Origin: Jiella pacifica
Lineage (GTDB): Bacteria > Pseudomonadota > Alphaproteobacteria > Rhizobiales > Rhizobiaceae
Length of the DNA: 64,000 nucleotides
Assembly: GCF_010500815.1 (NCBI RefSeq)
Contig: NZ_JAAAMG010000017.1
Span: forward strand, 56,700-120,699
Direction of reading: 5' to 3'
Shown piece by piece: positions 38,565 to 46,651 of this stretch. The position numbers and the translations under genes were made by a program. Numbering within the stretch: the stretch's first letter is position 1; each line of letters opens with the position of its first letter. The notes under the pieces are model-generated. The model ran no database searches. It was not told the origin of the DNA and saw nothing but the letters and a program-made list of their open reading frames with translations.

Positions 38565-38968
38565 CTTATTCGACGGACGACTTTGATCATATCACTACAA
38601 ATGCGGCCGTATCCATTTACGAGGCCAGCAGTCCTGTTTTTGAAGGAATCATCCGCGAGGTTAGAGAACTCTCGAAGAAAAAACCAGAAGCTACAATGAG
38701 CTCCAGCAAGGTAAAACTCGTGAATCGAGTTTTGAAAGATTTGCTGGAAATCTTGAAGAACGAGCCAGCTGGGAAGTACCTTATGGAGCTGGATGAAGAT
38801 TCCCTTCCGCAGATGAGTGACGCGGTGCTGACGATGGTTCAATTTGAGACGGCCTTGGGATCGTTTCACACTCGCTATCGAAAGTATTTGCCGGATTTTG
38901 GTGAAAATTATTGGATCACAAGTGAATCTATCGAGTATTGGCGTCAAATCAGCGAAGAAGATGTATAA
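38561..38968 (+). CDS. small helical partner protein B (paralogue of A)
   Basis: 135 aa. The ATG overlaps the stop of partner A (ATGA, 38561-38564), so translation is coupled. It shares the helix pattern and key segments with partner A, ending in an acidic tail (WRQISEEDV). The copies are far diverged (roughly a quarter identical by eye), so the duplication is old and both are kept, which suggests a hetero-complex. Function unknown. Confidence 0.72.
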   Translation: MTYSTDDFDHITTNAAVSIYEASSPVFEGIIREVRELSKKKPEATMSSSKVKLVNRVLKDLLEILKNEPAGKYLMELDEDSLPQMSDAVLTMVQFETALGSFHTRYRKYLPDFGENYWITSESIEYWRQISEEDV

Positions 38969-38989
38969 TGGCACGGGTGTGCGGTCTGG

Positions 38990-41764
38990 TTACATCCTAA
39001 TTCTTGGCGCGGCGTACGTCTTCGAGGCGCCCGGCTTCTTTTGATCCAGCGTCAACATCATTGAACTGCGTTCTATCTCGGGGGCGGTGTAAAAGGTAGC
39101 TGCCTTCCTATGCCGTGTCATGGCGACGTATGCGAGATGTGTGTCCAACGTCCGGCTGGAGAGGACGAAGCTGCGATCGACCGTGCAGCCCTGTGAGCGG
39201 TGGATGCTGACGGCAAAGCCATGATCGAAGAACGGGAAGTGGCTCGGCGAGAAGCTGACCCTGCGGGCCTCGCCCTTTTCGTTCGGATCAAGACAAACAG
39301 TGAGTTCGTCATCATCGAGCTTTTGGACCGTGCCAAGCATCCCGTTCCGCACGTTGAGCGCGCCGTCGTTGCGGGTGAAGAGCAGGCGGTCGCCCTCGGC
39401 GAACGCGCGTGGACCGTGAATCGTGTCGAAAAGGCTTTCGATCCTGACGCCTTCACGCTCTCGGAGCCCCATCTTGATCGCCTGATTGAGGACATGAACG
39501 TCCTTGCGGCGATGCGCGAGGGCGAGGCGTGAGACGGCCCCGCCATTGGCCCTCCGGTCCTCCAAATAGTCCTCGACCAAAGCGGCGATGGCTTCGTCGC
39601 GGCCGTTCTCCCGCTGGACGGCATTGTGATCGGCATACGCCTGCATGGCTGTGCCGATATCTCTGGCGGCAAAGGCACGCGACGCGTCGCGCTGCCAATC
39701 GACCTCCTGGCGGCGGATTTCGGTAAGACGGGTCGCTCCGGTGGCTTCGACAATCTCTTTGAACGGTGTTCCGGCCTCGATCGGTTGAAGCTGATCGGGA
39801 TCGCCGACGAGCACGAGCTTGCAGCCGCGTTCATGTAGCGCCTTGGCGACCCGCTGCATTTGCCGCGTTCCGACCATACCCGCCTCGTCTATGACGACGA
39901 TATCGCGGTGACCGACCGGCTCATATCCGGCCTTCCAGCTTGCTTCGAGGGAAGCCAGCGTTCGGGCGGAAATGCCCGATGCCGATTGCAGGCTATCCGC
40001 CGCCTTGCCCGCCAAGGCGGCGCCGTGGACGCGGTAGCCTTGTTCTTCCCAAGCTTGACGCGCGACTGACAAAAGCGTGCTCTTGCCCGCACCCGCAAGG
40101 CCGACGACGGCAGAAAGCTGGTTGGGCTTCAAGACATGCCGGATGGCCGCGACCTGTTCGTCGCTGAGCCGCGCGCCCGACCGTCTTCCTAGACGAACGT
40201 TTTCTTTTTCGATCGCGTTTTCGACATGATGCGCGCCGACGCCGAAGCCACCGGCGTTCGCCATCTCTCGGGCGGTCGTCGTCAGTTTGGTTTGGGCGTT
40301 CTCAAAATCATTGGTCGAAAAGGTTTGCGGTGCTGAATCCAATAGCCAGACCAGCTTGTCCGAGCGGAACACAGTGTCAGTCGCGGTCTGGAGCGTCAGC
40401 GGATCATCAATGAAGTCAGAAAGCCGCGTTATGATCTCAGCGCGGGTGAAGCGTGCCTTCCTGTCCGACAGCACGTCGAGAATGCGCTCGGGCTTGGCCT
40501 TAATCTGCGCCTTGGTGTACGGCGCATCGTCCGGCGGCAGATAAAGGGGCTGTGCCGGATCGGGGCGGTAGATGCGCTTGCCGTCCTTGGACTCCCGATC
40601 ACGAAATGCGCGTTCCAGCTCTTGCCGGAAGCTCGGCGTATCGAAGTCGCGCTCCAGTGCTCGCCGTTCGGCAAGGTGCCGGTCGATCAGGGTTTGGGTT
40701 TCACGACGATCGCGCTCGGCGCTGGCAGCCGCATCGCGCTCCAGCTTTTTTAAAATCCGCTTATCTTGCCCGGTCAGCCGCGCCCACGTGGCCCGTAATC
40801 CTTTCGGCAGGGCCGCTTGCCGCACTTTGATTTCCGCAAGGCGCCGCTGCTCTTGCTGCTTTTCCAGCACCGATCGTTCCGCTCGCTGGCGGCGCACCAG
40901 ATCGATGAGACGATGGCTGAACGTTTCGCTATGGGCAGCGCGCGGTTTCGCATTGTGCGGATCCCTGGCCTGTCCTTCGCCGGCGAAGAAGGCGTGGGCT
41001 TCCTCAACGGTGGGGAGATCATCTGGCTCACCGAACCGGGCGCGCAGTTCTTTCGGCTTCACGCCGCACCATCGTGAGAGGGAATAGACCTCGCCATCGG
41101 CATCGACGGCGACAAAGCCGCGTCGGTCGCCGCGCGCCAAACAAAATCCCTGTTCGCGCAGCGCCGCCGCGAAGGCCACGCGGGAGTCCGAACCCTCCCA
41201 GCAGGTCTTGAAGAGCGTCTTGAGCGCAGCGGGATCACGCTGGACCCGGCTTGCCTGTCCGGCTTCCGCATGGGTGAAGGAGGATGGGGCGCGGTCGTCG
41301 GCATTCCTGAAGCCCGGCGGCATCTCCCAGCCATGCTCTTGATAGAGCGTCCGAGAAATATCCATCAGCCGAAGCTTGTAGTGCGGAAGGTTTATCGCCC
41401 GCATCTTGCCAATATCGATCCGCGACCAGACGCAATGTGCGTGGCGGCGGCCCTTCTTCTCGTGAAAGACGATTGCGCGCGGCTGACCGCTCAATCCGAG
41501 ACGCCGCTCAATGTCGGCAATGGCCTTTTCGAAATCCTCGACCGGGACGTTAGCTGATCGCGGCGGGCTGAGGCTGAGTGAGAAGAGATATTGCTGGCAT
41601 TTCGTGCCCAGCGAGATCGCTTCGGCTTCCTTGAAGGCGCCGATCAGATCATCAGCCAGGAACCCGCGTAGCTCATGAACGACGGCGTGCTCATTGTCAT
41701 CGACGTTGAGCAGATGGAGCGCCAGATCGTGCCCGTTGGCGCGCTGGTTGCCCTTGAGGATCAT
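38990..41764 (-). CDS. relaxase-helicase fusion for conjugative mobilization
   Basis: 924 aa from the ATG at 41764, overlapping the mobC stop (ATGA). The N-terminal relaxase has the metal-binding segment FHEKKGRRHAHCVWSRID (VirD2/MOBP-like HxH). The C-terminal half is a RecD/TraI-like helicase: Walker A GLAGAGKST (about 556), VIDEAGMVGT, GDPDQLQPIEAG, then SIHRSQGCTVDRSF and AMTRHRKA. It would nick oriT, stay bound to the 5' end and unwind the strand for transfer. Together with the coupling protein it makes the island mobilizable. Confidence 0.92.
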   Translation of the reverse strand: MILKGNQRANGHDLALHLLNVDDNEHAVVHELRGFLADDLIGAFKEAEAISLGTKCQQYLFSLSLSPPRSANVPVEDFEKAIADIERRLGLSGQPRAIVFHEKKGRRHAHCVWSRIDIGKMRAINLPHYKLRLMDISRTLYQEHGWEMPPGFRNADDRAPSSFTHAEAGQASRVQRDPAALKTLFKTCWEGSDSRVAFAAALREQGFCLARGDRRGFVAVDADGEVYSLSRWCGVKPKELRARFGEPDDLPTVEEAHAFFAGEGQARDPHNAKPRAAHSETFSHRLIDLVRRQRAERSVLEKQQEQRRLAEIKVRQAALPKGLRATWARLTGQDKRILKKLERDAAASAERDRRETQTLIDRHLAERRALERDFDTPSFRQELERAFRDRESKDGKRIYRPDPAQPLYLPPDDAPYTKAQIKAKPERILDVLSDRKARFTRAEIITRLSDFIDDPLTLQTATDTVFRSDKLVWLLDSAPQTFSTNDFENAQTKLTTTAREMANAGGFGVGAHHVENAIEKENVRLGRRSGARLSDEQVAAIRHVLKPNQLSAVVGLAGAGKSTLLSVARQAWEEQGYRVHGAALAGKAADSLQSASGISARTLASLEASWKAGYEPVGHRDIVVIDEAGMVGTRQMQRVAKALHERGCKLVLVGDPDQLQPIEAGTPFKEIVEATGATRLTEIRRQEVDWQRDASRAFAARDIGTAMQAYADHNAVQRENGRDEAIAALVEDYLEDRRANGGAVSRLALAHRRKDVHVLNQAIKMGLREREGVRIESLFDTIHGPRAFAEGDRLLFTRNDGALNVRNGMLGTVQKLDDDELTVCLDPNEKGEARRVSFSPSHFPFFDHGFAVSIHRSQGCTVDRSFVLSSRTLDTHLAYVAMTRHRKAATFYTAPEIERSSMMLTLDQKKPGASKTYAAPRIRM

Positions 41765-42210
41765 CCCCGCCGCCCGAGCGCCTTCAGGAGCAGGCACCGC
41801 ATGGCGAAGATCATCTGATAAGTCTCATCGATCTTCGACCGGCTCTCGTCATCGATCGCGAGCGTCCCGACATTCGCGTGATAGGCGAGCTGGTTCAGAT
41901 TGTTCGCGATCCGGGACTCGCCGAGCAGGCCGAGGATTTCGGCGACAGCGGCCTTATCAGCGATTGATGCAGGAGAACGCGAATTGCGGCGGTTTAACTC
42001 TTCGCCGAGCGCCATCGCGCGCACATAGACGCTGAGCGTCATTCCATCCGCCAGCGTCTGCAGGCGTTCATAATCTTTCGGCGAAAATCGGACTGTCACG
42101 CGCGGGCAGTCACGCGTGGTTTTGTGATGTACCCTTTCGGGCGTGTCGGCACTGCCATCGCCCGCGCAAGGGGAAGTAGCTGCGGTAAATTCCTGGCGCA
42201 GCACACTCAT
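41761..42210 (-). CDS. MobC-like relaxosome accessory protein
   Basis: 149 aa. A ribbon-helix-helix region (VTVRFSPKDYERLQTLADGM) is followed by LSVYVRAMALG and the MobC pattern LGLLGESRIANNLNQLAYHANVG. MobC proteins bind near oriT and help the relaxase open the nic region. Flanked by 4-bp overlaps on both sides in the mob operon. Confidence 0.9.
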   Translation of the reverse strand: MSVLRQEFTAATSPCAGDGSADTPERVHHKTTRDCPRVTVRFSPKDYERLQTLADGMTLSVYVRAMALGEELNRRNSRSPASIADKAAVAEILGLLGESRIANNLNQLAYHANVGTLAIDDESRSKIDETYQMIFAMRCLLLKALGRRG

Positions 42211-42425
42211 AGCGACGGTCCCCGCGTCAGGGTCGGGCGCTTCTTGATTTTCTGCGCTGACGGGTCGGTCCGCCGCTTCTCATCAATGACCAGAAGTTTC
42301 TGCGCAATCGCGGGATCAGCGCGAAGGCAAACCTCCCAATCCTTCAACTCGTCGAAGACTTTCGACAGCGATTCCGGTTCTATGCTACTCGGCTTGCGTG
42401 CACCATTCTCCGAGGATGGCGGCAT
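42207..42425 (-). CDS. small hypothetical protein leading the mob operon
   Basis: About 72 aa if it starts at the ATG at 42425 (the frame is open to 42521). The C-terminal half (SLSKVFDELKDWEVCLRADP) looks like a real folded segment, and the TGA overlaps the mobC ATG (ATGA). The start is uncertain, and the function is unknown beyond its place in the mobilization operon. Confidence 0.5.
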   Translation of the reverse strand: MPPSSENGARKPSSIEPESLSKVFDELKDWEVCLRADPAIAQKLLVIDEKRRTDPSAQKIKKRPTLTRGPSL

Positions 42426-42549
42426 CCGCCGAAAACGCCGGCTCGTGACGGGGGCGTCCGTGCACATGGCCGGGTTCGCCCTCGGTTCGCCGCCGGCTGG
42501 TACCGAGCAGCTCTCTTGCAAGGAGTGCTCTCCGGGCCGCCGGGTCCAT

Positions 42550-42571
42550 GAAGCGACCGCTTGGTCGCTTC
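42550..42571. promoter_or_regulatory. perfect inverted repeat upstream of the mob operon; oriT or terminator candidate
   Basis: GAAGCGACC (42550-42558) and GGTCGCTTC (42563-42571) pair around GCTT. It lies about 125 bp upstream of the mob operon's first gene and 80 bp beyond the stop of the haem monooxygenase gene. Relaxase recognition hairpins usually occupy this place relative to mobC. A terminator for the haem gene is the alternative, but no T-run follows. Confidence 0.4.
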
Positions 42572-42649
42572 AGGTTTGCAGTCGGCTCGATCGCCGCTCC
42601 GGCGGATGGGCATGCTCACCGAAGCAATGCTTTCATGTGCATGCCGCTC

Positions 42650-42967
42650 TCACGCAGGGATGCGCTGGATCACCTCGAATCCCTCGAATTCTGGATGGCC
42701 GAGATAGAGTCTCGGTCCGCCGCGGCCGGCGTTCGCGTGCGAGGCGCGAAACGCCTCCGACCGGGTCCAGGCTTCGAAGGTCTCCCGGCTCTCCCAGACG
42801 GTGTGGGAGGCATAGAGGACGTGGTCGTTCTTGTCTTCGCCCTTCAGCATGTGAAATTCGATGAATCCCGGCATCTGATCGAGATGGGACTTGCGTGTCC
42901 TCCAGAGTTCCTCGAACGCCTCGGTGCTCTCCGGGACGACCCTGAAGCGGTTCATGGCAATGTACAT
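42650..42967 (-). CDS. haem-degrading (IsdG/HmoA-type) monooxygenase
   Basis: 105 aa from the ATG at 42967. The antibiotic-biosynthesis-monooxygenase fold is shown by MYIAMNRFRVVPESTEAFEELW, then PGFIEFHMLKG and YASHTVWESRETFEAW(TRS)EAFRASHA. The Trp and the late His in this pattern are those of IsdG/HmoA-like haem degraders. It lies 170 bp downstream of the haem receptor gene on the same strand, which supports a role in releasing iron from imported haem. The exact product cannot be told. Confidence 0.85.
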   Translation of the reverse strand: MYIAMNRFRVVPESTEAFEELWRTRKSHLDQMPGFIEFHMLKGEDKNDHVLYASHTVWESRETFEAWTRSEAFRASHANAGRGGPRLYLGHPEFEGFEVIQRIPA

Positions 42968-43137
42968 CGTCGGTTCCTCGTTTCGGTGATTGGCCTCGTC
43001 GGCCGACCGGCGGTGCGCCGCCGGGCCTCGGTGATCTTCGATGGGAGCGGTCGGTCGTCGGCACCGCGCGGAAGCGGCAGAGGGCGTTGCCGCCTGCCGC
43101 TGAAGGGTCACGCCTGTGCCGGGATCGGTTCGGGGCG

Positions 43138-45357
43138 TCAGAACTGATAGGTCAGCGTCGCCCTGAAACTGCGCCCGGGCTCGGTATAGAATTCCTTGGC
43201 CTGAATGGCGCTGTCCGGAATGTCGAGGGCATCGTAGTATTTCTCGTCGAAGACGTTGTAGAGCCCGGCCTGCAGCTTCACGCCCTCGATCTGGGTGGGC
43301 TTCCACCAGGCGGTGAGGTCGAGGAGGGCATAGCCCGGCGTCTTCGAGATGTCGTTCTCGACGTCGTTGCGCGCCGCCGCCAGCGTCAGATAGGCGTCGC
43401 CGCCCCAGATGCCGTTGTCGTAGCCGAGATTGAGGATGCCCTTGGCGGCCGGGATCGAATTGAGATGCACGTCGGTGTCGATGTCCCGCCCGATGTAGCT
43501 GGCGACGCTGAGGGCGCTGTGCCACAGCGGGTCCATCTGCCAGCGCGCCGAGGCCTCGACGCCATAGATCTCGACATTGGCGCGGTTGTAGTAGCGGGTG
43601 ATGCCGAAGGGATAGTCGCCGGGCGAGAGCCCCAGCACCGACGGATCGACGGTCTCGGTGTCGATGAAGTTCTTGTAGCGATTGTAGAAGGTCGAGACGC
43701 TCCAGTCGAAGTCCGCATGCTTGGCCCTTAGCCCGACCTCGAAGCCGTCGCTGGTCTCGGCCTCCAGATCCGGGTTGCCGATGGAGAGATACGTGCCGGG
43801 GCCGCCGTAGCTGAGATAGAGTTCCTCCGCCGTCGGGGCGCGGAAGCCCTTCGCCCACTGGGCATAGACCGTGGCGTTCGGCGTGACGTCGAACTCGGCC
43901 CGCAGCTTCGGCGAAACGGCGCTGTCGCTGGAGGATGCGGGCAGGCCGGTATAGGTGACGTTGTCCTCGTAGGCGGCGGTTTCCTGCGGGTTCTGCTCGT
44001 AATAGTCGAAGCGGATACCGGGCGTCAGGCGGAACTTGTCCGTCACCGCGATCTCGTCCTCGACGAACAGGCCCAGCGACGCGCCGTGAACCTCGGGCAT
44101 GTCGGCTTGGTTGGTGTGCAGGAAGTTGCAGCTGTTGAACGGCGGATAGGGCGGCGGGGGACAATTGTCCTCGCCCTCGGCCATCTGCTCGGTGCGATTG
44201 CCGAAGGCCTGGCCGCCGACCGAGATCTTGTGGGTGAGGCCGCCGACGTCGAAGTGCTTCATGACGCTGCCGTTGATGCCGAACGTCGTGTCCTCGATGT
44301 CGTTGAGGCGCGCGTAGGCGCCGGTCGGCGACGATCGCCGTTTGCCCCACAGATCGTCGGAAAGCTCCTGGCGCTGCCAGTAGACCACCGCCTCGGCGGC
44401 ATCGAGCCAGGCCCCCGCGCCGGCGCCGAGTTCGTAACTGGCCGAGATGCGCTTCCGCCTTTCGACCTCACGCCTCGTCACCGAGCCCGCCTCGTATGTC
44501 GACGTCGAGGAGCTTCGTGAATCGATGTCGTCGTCGCGGTCGTAAAGCTCACCGGTCACGCCGAAGACCTGATCGACGCCGAAATGCTGGCGAAGCTTCA
44601 CCAGGACGTTCTTGCGGTCGTAGTCGAGCGGATCGGGCTCGGTCCGCGTCGCGCCATAGCCGCCGACGTCGCCCCTGTTGTCCTCTTCGTGTCCGGCCCG
44701 GTAGCCGCCCTGCAGCAGCATGTAGGTGTCGCCCATCCGCGCAGCCAGCGCCTGATCGACGCCCCAACTCTCGTCGGCGCTGTCGAAGGAGGCGCGCGAC
44801 AGGCCGCCGAAGGTCTTGTCGCCGGGCAGGAGGTCCTCCGGGTTCAGGGTCCGCACGGCGACGATGCCGCCGAGCGCGCCGGCGCCGAAGACGCTGGAAT
44901 CGCTGCCCTTGACGATGTCGAGCGCCGACAGCGTGTCGAAATCGAAGGTGCTGCTGCCACCTTGGACGCCGCGCGCGCCATCGTTCAGCCAGGGAATGGG
45001 AATGCCGTCCACCGTCGTCAGGACGCGGGCCTTGTCTAGGCCGCGAACGCTGAAGCTGCCGTTCGAGCTGTTGTAGCCGACGCCCGGGTCGAGGCGTGAG
45101 ATGTCGTCGGCGTCGAAGATCTGCGCGCGGTCGAGTTCGTCGCGGGTGATGCGGGTGGTCAGCACCGTCGCGGCCCGCGTCGCGGTCTGGTTGCCGGGAT
45201 CCTCGTCGGCGCGCTCGCCGGAGATGATCACCGGATCGAGCAGGACGGAGGTGTCGCCCGCGGCATCGGCCTGCTGGGCCGTCGCCGCGTTGGCGAGAAC
45301 GAACGAAATGACGATGCTGGACGCTGCGCCGGCAAGCAGGCGCGAATGACGAGCCAT
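43138..45357 (-). CDS. hmuR: TonB-dependent haem receptor
   Basis: 739 aa with a cleavable signal peptide (to ...AATAQQ). A TonB-box-like segment PVIISGER is followed by a plug (about 50-170) and a beta-barrel ending in Phe (LTYQF). The haem-receptor FRAP box (GFRAPTAEELYLSY) and NPNL-like box (GNPDLEAE) are present. I see no His between these boxes, where HmuR/HemR receptors usually have the axial ligand. It imports haem across the outer membrane using TonB. Divergent from hmuP-T-U-V. Confidence 0.92.
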   Translation of the reverse strand: MARHSRLLAGAASSIVISFVLANAATAQQADAAGDTSVLLDPVIISGERADEDPGNQTATRAATVLTTRITRDELDRAQIFDADDISRLDPGVGYNSSNGSFSVRGLDKARVLTTVDGIPIPWLNDGARGVQGGSSTFDFDTLSALDIVKGSDSSVFGAGALGGIVAVRTLNPEDLLPGDKTFGGLSRASFDSADESWGVDQALAARMGDTYMLLQGGYRAGHEEDNRGDVGGYGATRTEPDPLDYDRKNVLVKLRQHFGVDQVFGVTGELYDRDDDIDSRSSSTSTYEAGSVTRREVERRKRISASYELGAGAGAWLDAAEAVVYWQRQELSDDLWGKRRSSPTGAYARLNDIEDTTFGINGSVMKHFDVGGLTHKISVGGQAFGNRTEQMAEGEDNCPPPPYPPFNSCNFLHTNQADMPEVHGASLGLFVEDEIAVTDKFRLTPGIRFDYYEQNPQETAAYEDNVTYTGLPASSSDSAVSPKLRAEFDVTPNATVYAQWAKGFRAPTAEELYLSYGGPGTYLSIGNPDLEAETSDGFEVGLRAKHADFDWSVSTFYNRYKNFIDTETVDPSVLGLSPGDYPFGITRYYNRANVEIYGVEASARWQMDPLWHSALSVASYIGRDIDTDVHLNSIPAAKGILNLGYDNGIWGGDAYLTLAAARNDVENDISKTPGYALLDLTAWWKPTQIEGVKLQAGLYNVFDEKYYDALDIPDSAIQAKEFYTEPGRSFRATLTYQF

Positions 45358-45471
45358 GTGGATCCCCTCGATTTTGAGATGACAGGGACCTGGCTGGCGT
45401 CCGCGCTGGCGCGGTCCGGCGTGCTAACGTCCTCGATCGGCGAGCGAACCCCCTCGGTTCGCGCCATCACC

Positions 45472-45508
45472 GTTGACGTGGATATTTAATATGATAATCA
45501 GAGTCAAC
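45472..45508. promoter_or_regulatory. iron-responsive operator-like site between hmuR and hmuP
   Basis: The AT-rich centre of the divergent intergenic region contains TGATAATCAGAGTCA (45492-45506), which fits TGA-N9-TCA, the RirA iron-responsive operator pattern. The flanks GTTGAC (45472-45477) and GTCAAC (45503-45508) form an inverted repeat around ATATTTAATAT. Fur, Irr or HmuP binding cannot be separated by eye. Iron-starvation induction of both directions is inferred. Confidence 0.6.
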
Positions 45509-45551
45509 TTCTATTGCCTTGAAATTGCTGCGTAATTGGAGCGGTTCTAAA

Positions 45552-45743
45552 GTGGGTGACGACGTCGGGCGGCACGATGGGGAAGCGCAGGATCGAACCG
45601 TGCAGACAGCCGCCGAAAAGGGGCGGCGCGTCCTTTCCGCCGGTGCGTTGCTGGGCGAGGCAAGGGAAGTCGAAATTCACCACGGCGATGCCGTCTATCG
45701 CTTGCGGCTGACCAAGGCCGGCAAGCTGATCCTCACGAAATGA
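45552..45743 (+). CDS. hmuP: HemP/HmuP haem-uptake regulator
   Basis: 63 aa from a GTG at 45552 (GGAG about 10 nt upstream; TTG at 45519 is possible). The C-terminus HHGDAVYRLRLTKAGKLILTK-like pattern is the family hallmark (YRLRxTxxGKLILTK). HmuP is a small activator of haem-receptor expression in rhizobia. The stop overlaps the hmuT ATG (ATGA), so it is the first gene of the hmuPTUV operon. Confidence 0.92.
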   Translation: MGDDVGRHDGEAQDRTVQTAAEKGRRVLSAGALLGEAREVEIHHGDAVYRLRLTKAGKLILTK

Positions 45744-46651
45744 AGCTCACAGCCATGTCGATCCGAAAGCCGCTCCATCCGGCCCTCCGCGCACTTCTTC
45801 CTCTCGCATTCGCCATTGCGGCCTTGCCGGCGGCGTCGCCCGCAAGCGCGCAGGCCCAAGAGGCACGGCGCATCGTCGCCATCGGCGGGGCCATCACCGA
45901 GACGCTCTATGCCCTCGGCGTCGAGGACCGGATCGTCGCGATCGACACGACCTCGGTCTTTCCGCCCCGGGCGGCAGAAAAGCCGAATGTCGGATACATG
46001 CGCGCGCTGTCGGCCGAGGGCGTTCTCTCCCAATCCCCCGATCTCGTCCTGATGGAGGCGGGGGCCGGCCCGCCACCGGCCATCCAGCTCCTGAAGAGCT
46101 CCGGCATCGCGGTCGAGACGATGCCGGACGGCCATGGCGTCGAAGCCATCGCGCAAAAGCTCGAGGCGGTCGCCGCAGCGGTGGGAAAGCCCGAGGCAGG
46201 CAAGGCGCTCGCCGAGGGCGTCGAGGGCGATCTCGAGCGGCTCGAGAGCGAACTGGCGAAGGCGGGGCCGAAAAAGCGCGTCCTCTTCATCCTGTCGCTG
46301 GTGGACGGTCGGCCGATGGTGGCCGGCTCGGACACGGCCGCCGACGCGATGATCGCGCTGGCGGGCGGCATCAACGTCTTTTCCGCCGCTAACGGATACA
46401 AGACGGTTTCGGCGGAAGCGGCGACGGAACTCGCACCGGACGTCGTCGTGATGATGACCGGGGCCGGCCCGAACCACGCCACCGTCGATCCCTTCGCCAT
46501 CCCGGCGCTGAAGGCGACGCCGGCCGGCCAGGCCGGCGCTCTCGTGCGGATGGACGCGGCCTATCTGCTCGGCTTCGGCCCGCGCACGGCGGATGCGGCG
46601 CGCGATCTCGCCGCCCGGCTTTACCCGGGGGCGATCGAGCCGGCGGAATGA
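45740..46651 (+). CDS. hmuT: periplasmic haem-binding protein of the ABC importer
   Basis: 303 aa with a signal peptide (cleavage near ASAQA). The cluster A/class III binding-protein pattern is clear: RRIVAIGGAITETLYALGVEDRIVAID, then a Tyr in VGYMRALSAEGVLSQSPDLV. It would carry haem from the receptor to the HmuUV permease. Overlaps hmuP and hmuU by 4 bp each. Confidence 0.94.
   Translation: MKLTAMSIRKPLHPALRALLPLAFAIAALPAASPASAQAQEARRIVAIGGAITETLYALGVEDRIVAIDTTSVFPPRAAEKPNVGYMRALSAEGVLSQSPDLVLMEAGAGPPPAIQLLKSSGIAVETMPDGHGVEAIAQKLEAVAAAVGKPEAGKALAEGVEGDLERLESELAKAGPKKRVLFILSLVDGRPMVAGSDTAADAMIALAGGINVFSAANGYKTVSAEAATELAPDVVVMMTGAGPNHATVDPFAIPALKATPAGQAGALVRMDAAYLLGFGPRTADAARDLAARLYPGAIEPAE

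Larger units (their letters stand above)
16093..42600. mobile_element. integrative mobilizable island next to tRNA-Leu(UAA)
   Basis: The interval is bounded on the left by tRNA-Leu and a large serine recombinase, and on the right by the MobC/relaxase operon, after which haem genes begin. It carries a VirD4-like coupling protein, small membrane proteins, an ArdC protein, a toxin-antitoxin pair and several defence-type genes, many with lower GC than the backbone. No mating-pair formation (VirB/Trb) genes are present, so transfer would need a helper. The left edge is placed at the tRNA end. The right edge (42,430-42,650) is approximate because I could not find a duplicated attachment core. Confidence 0.75.

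Noticed and set aside
42440..42465. CGTCCGTGCACAT as a copy of the tRNA-Leu end (CGTCCGCACCAT), i.e. the right attachment site of the first island
   Set aside because: Similarity is short and gapped and could be chance. The right attachment site therefore remains unknown.
42650..44350. 566-codon minus frame spanning part of the TonB receptor gene and the monooxygenase
   Set aside because: Only its last 105 codons (from 42967) are real; the rest is out of frame with the receptor and has no domain.
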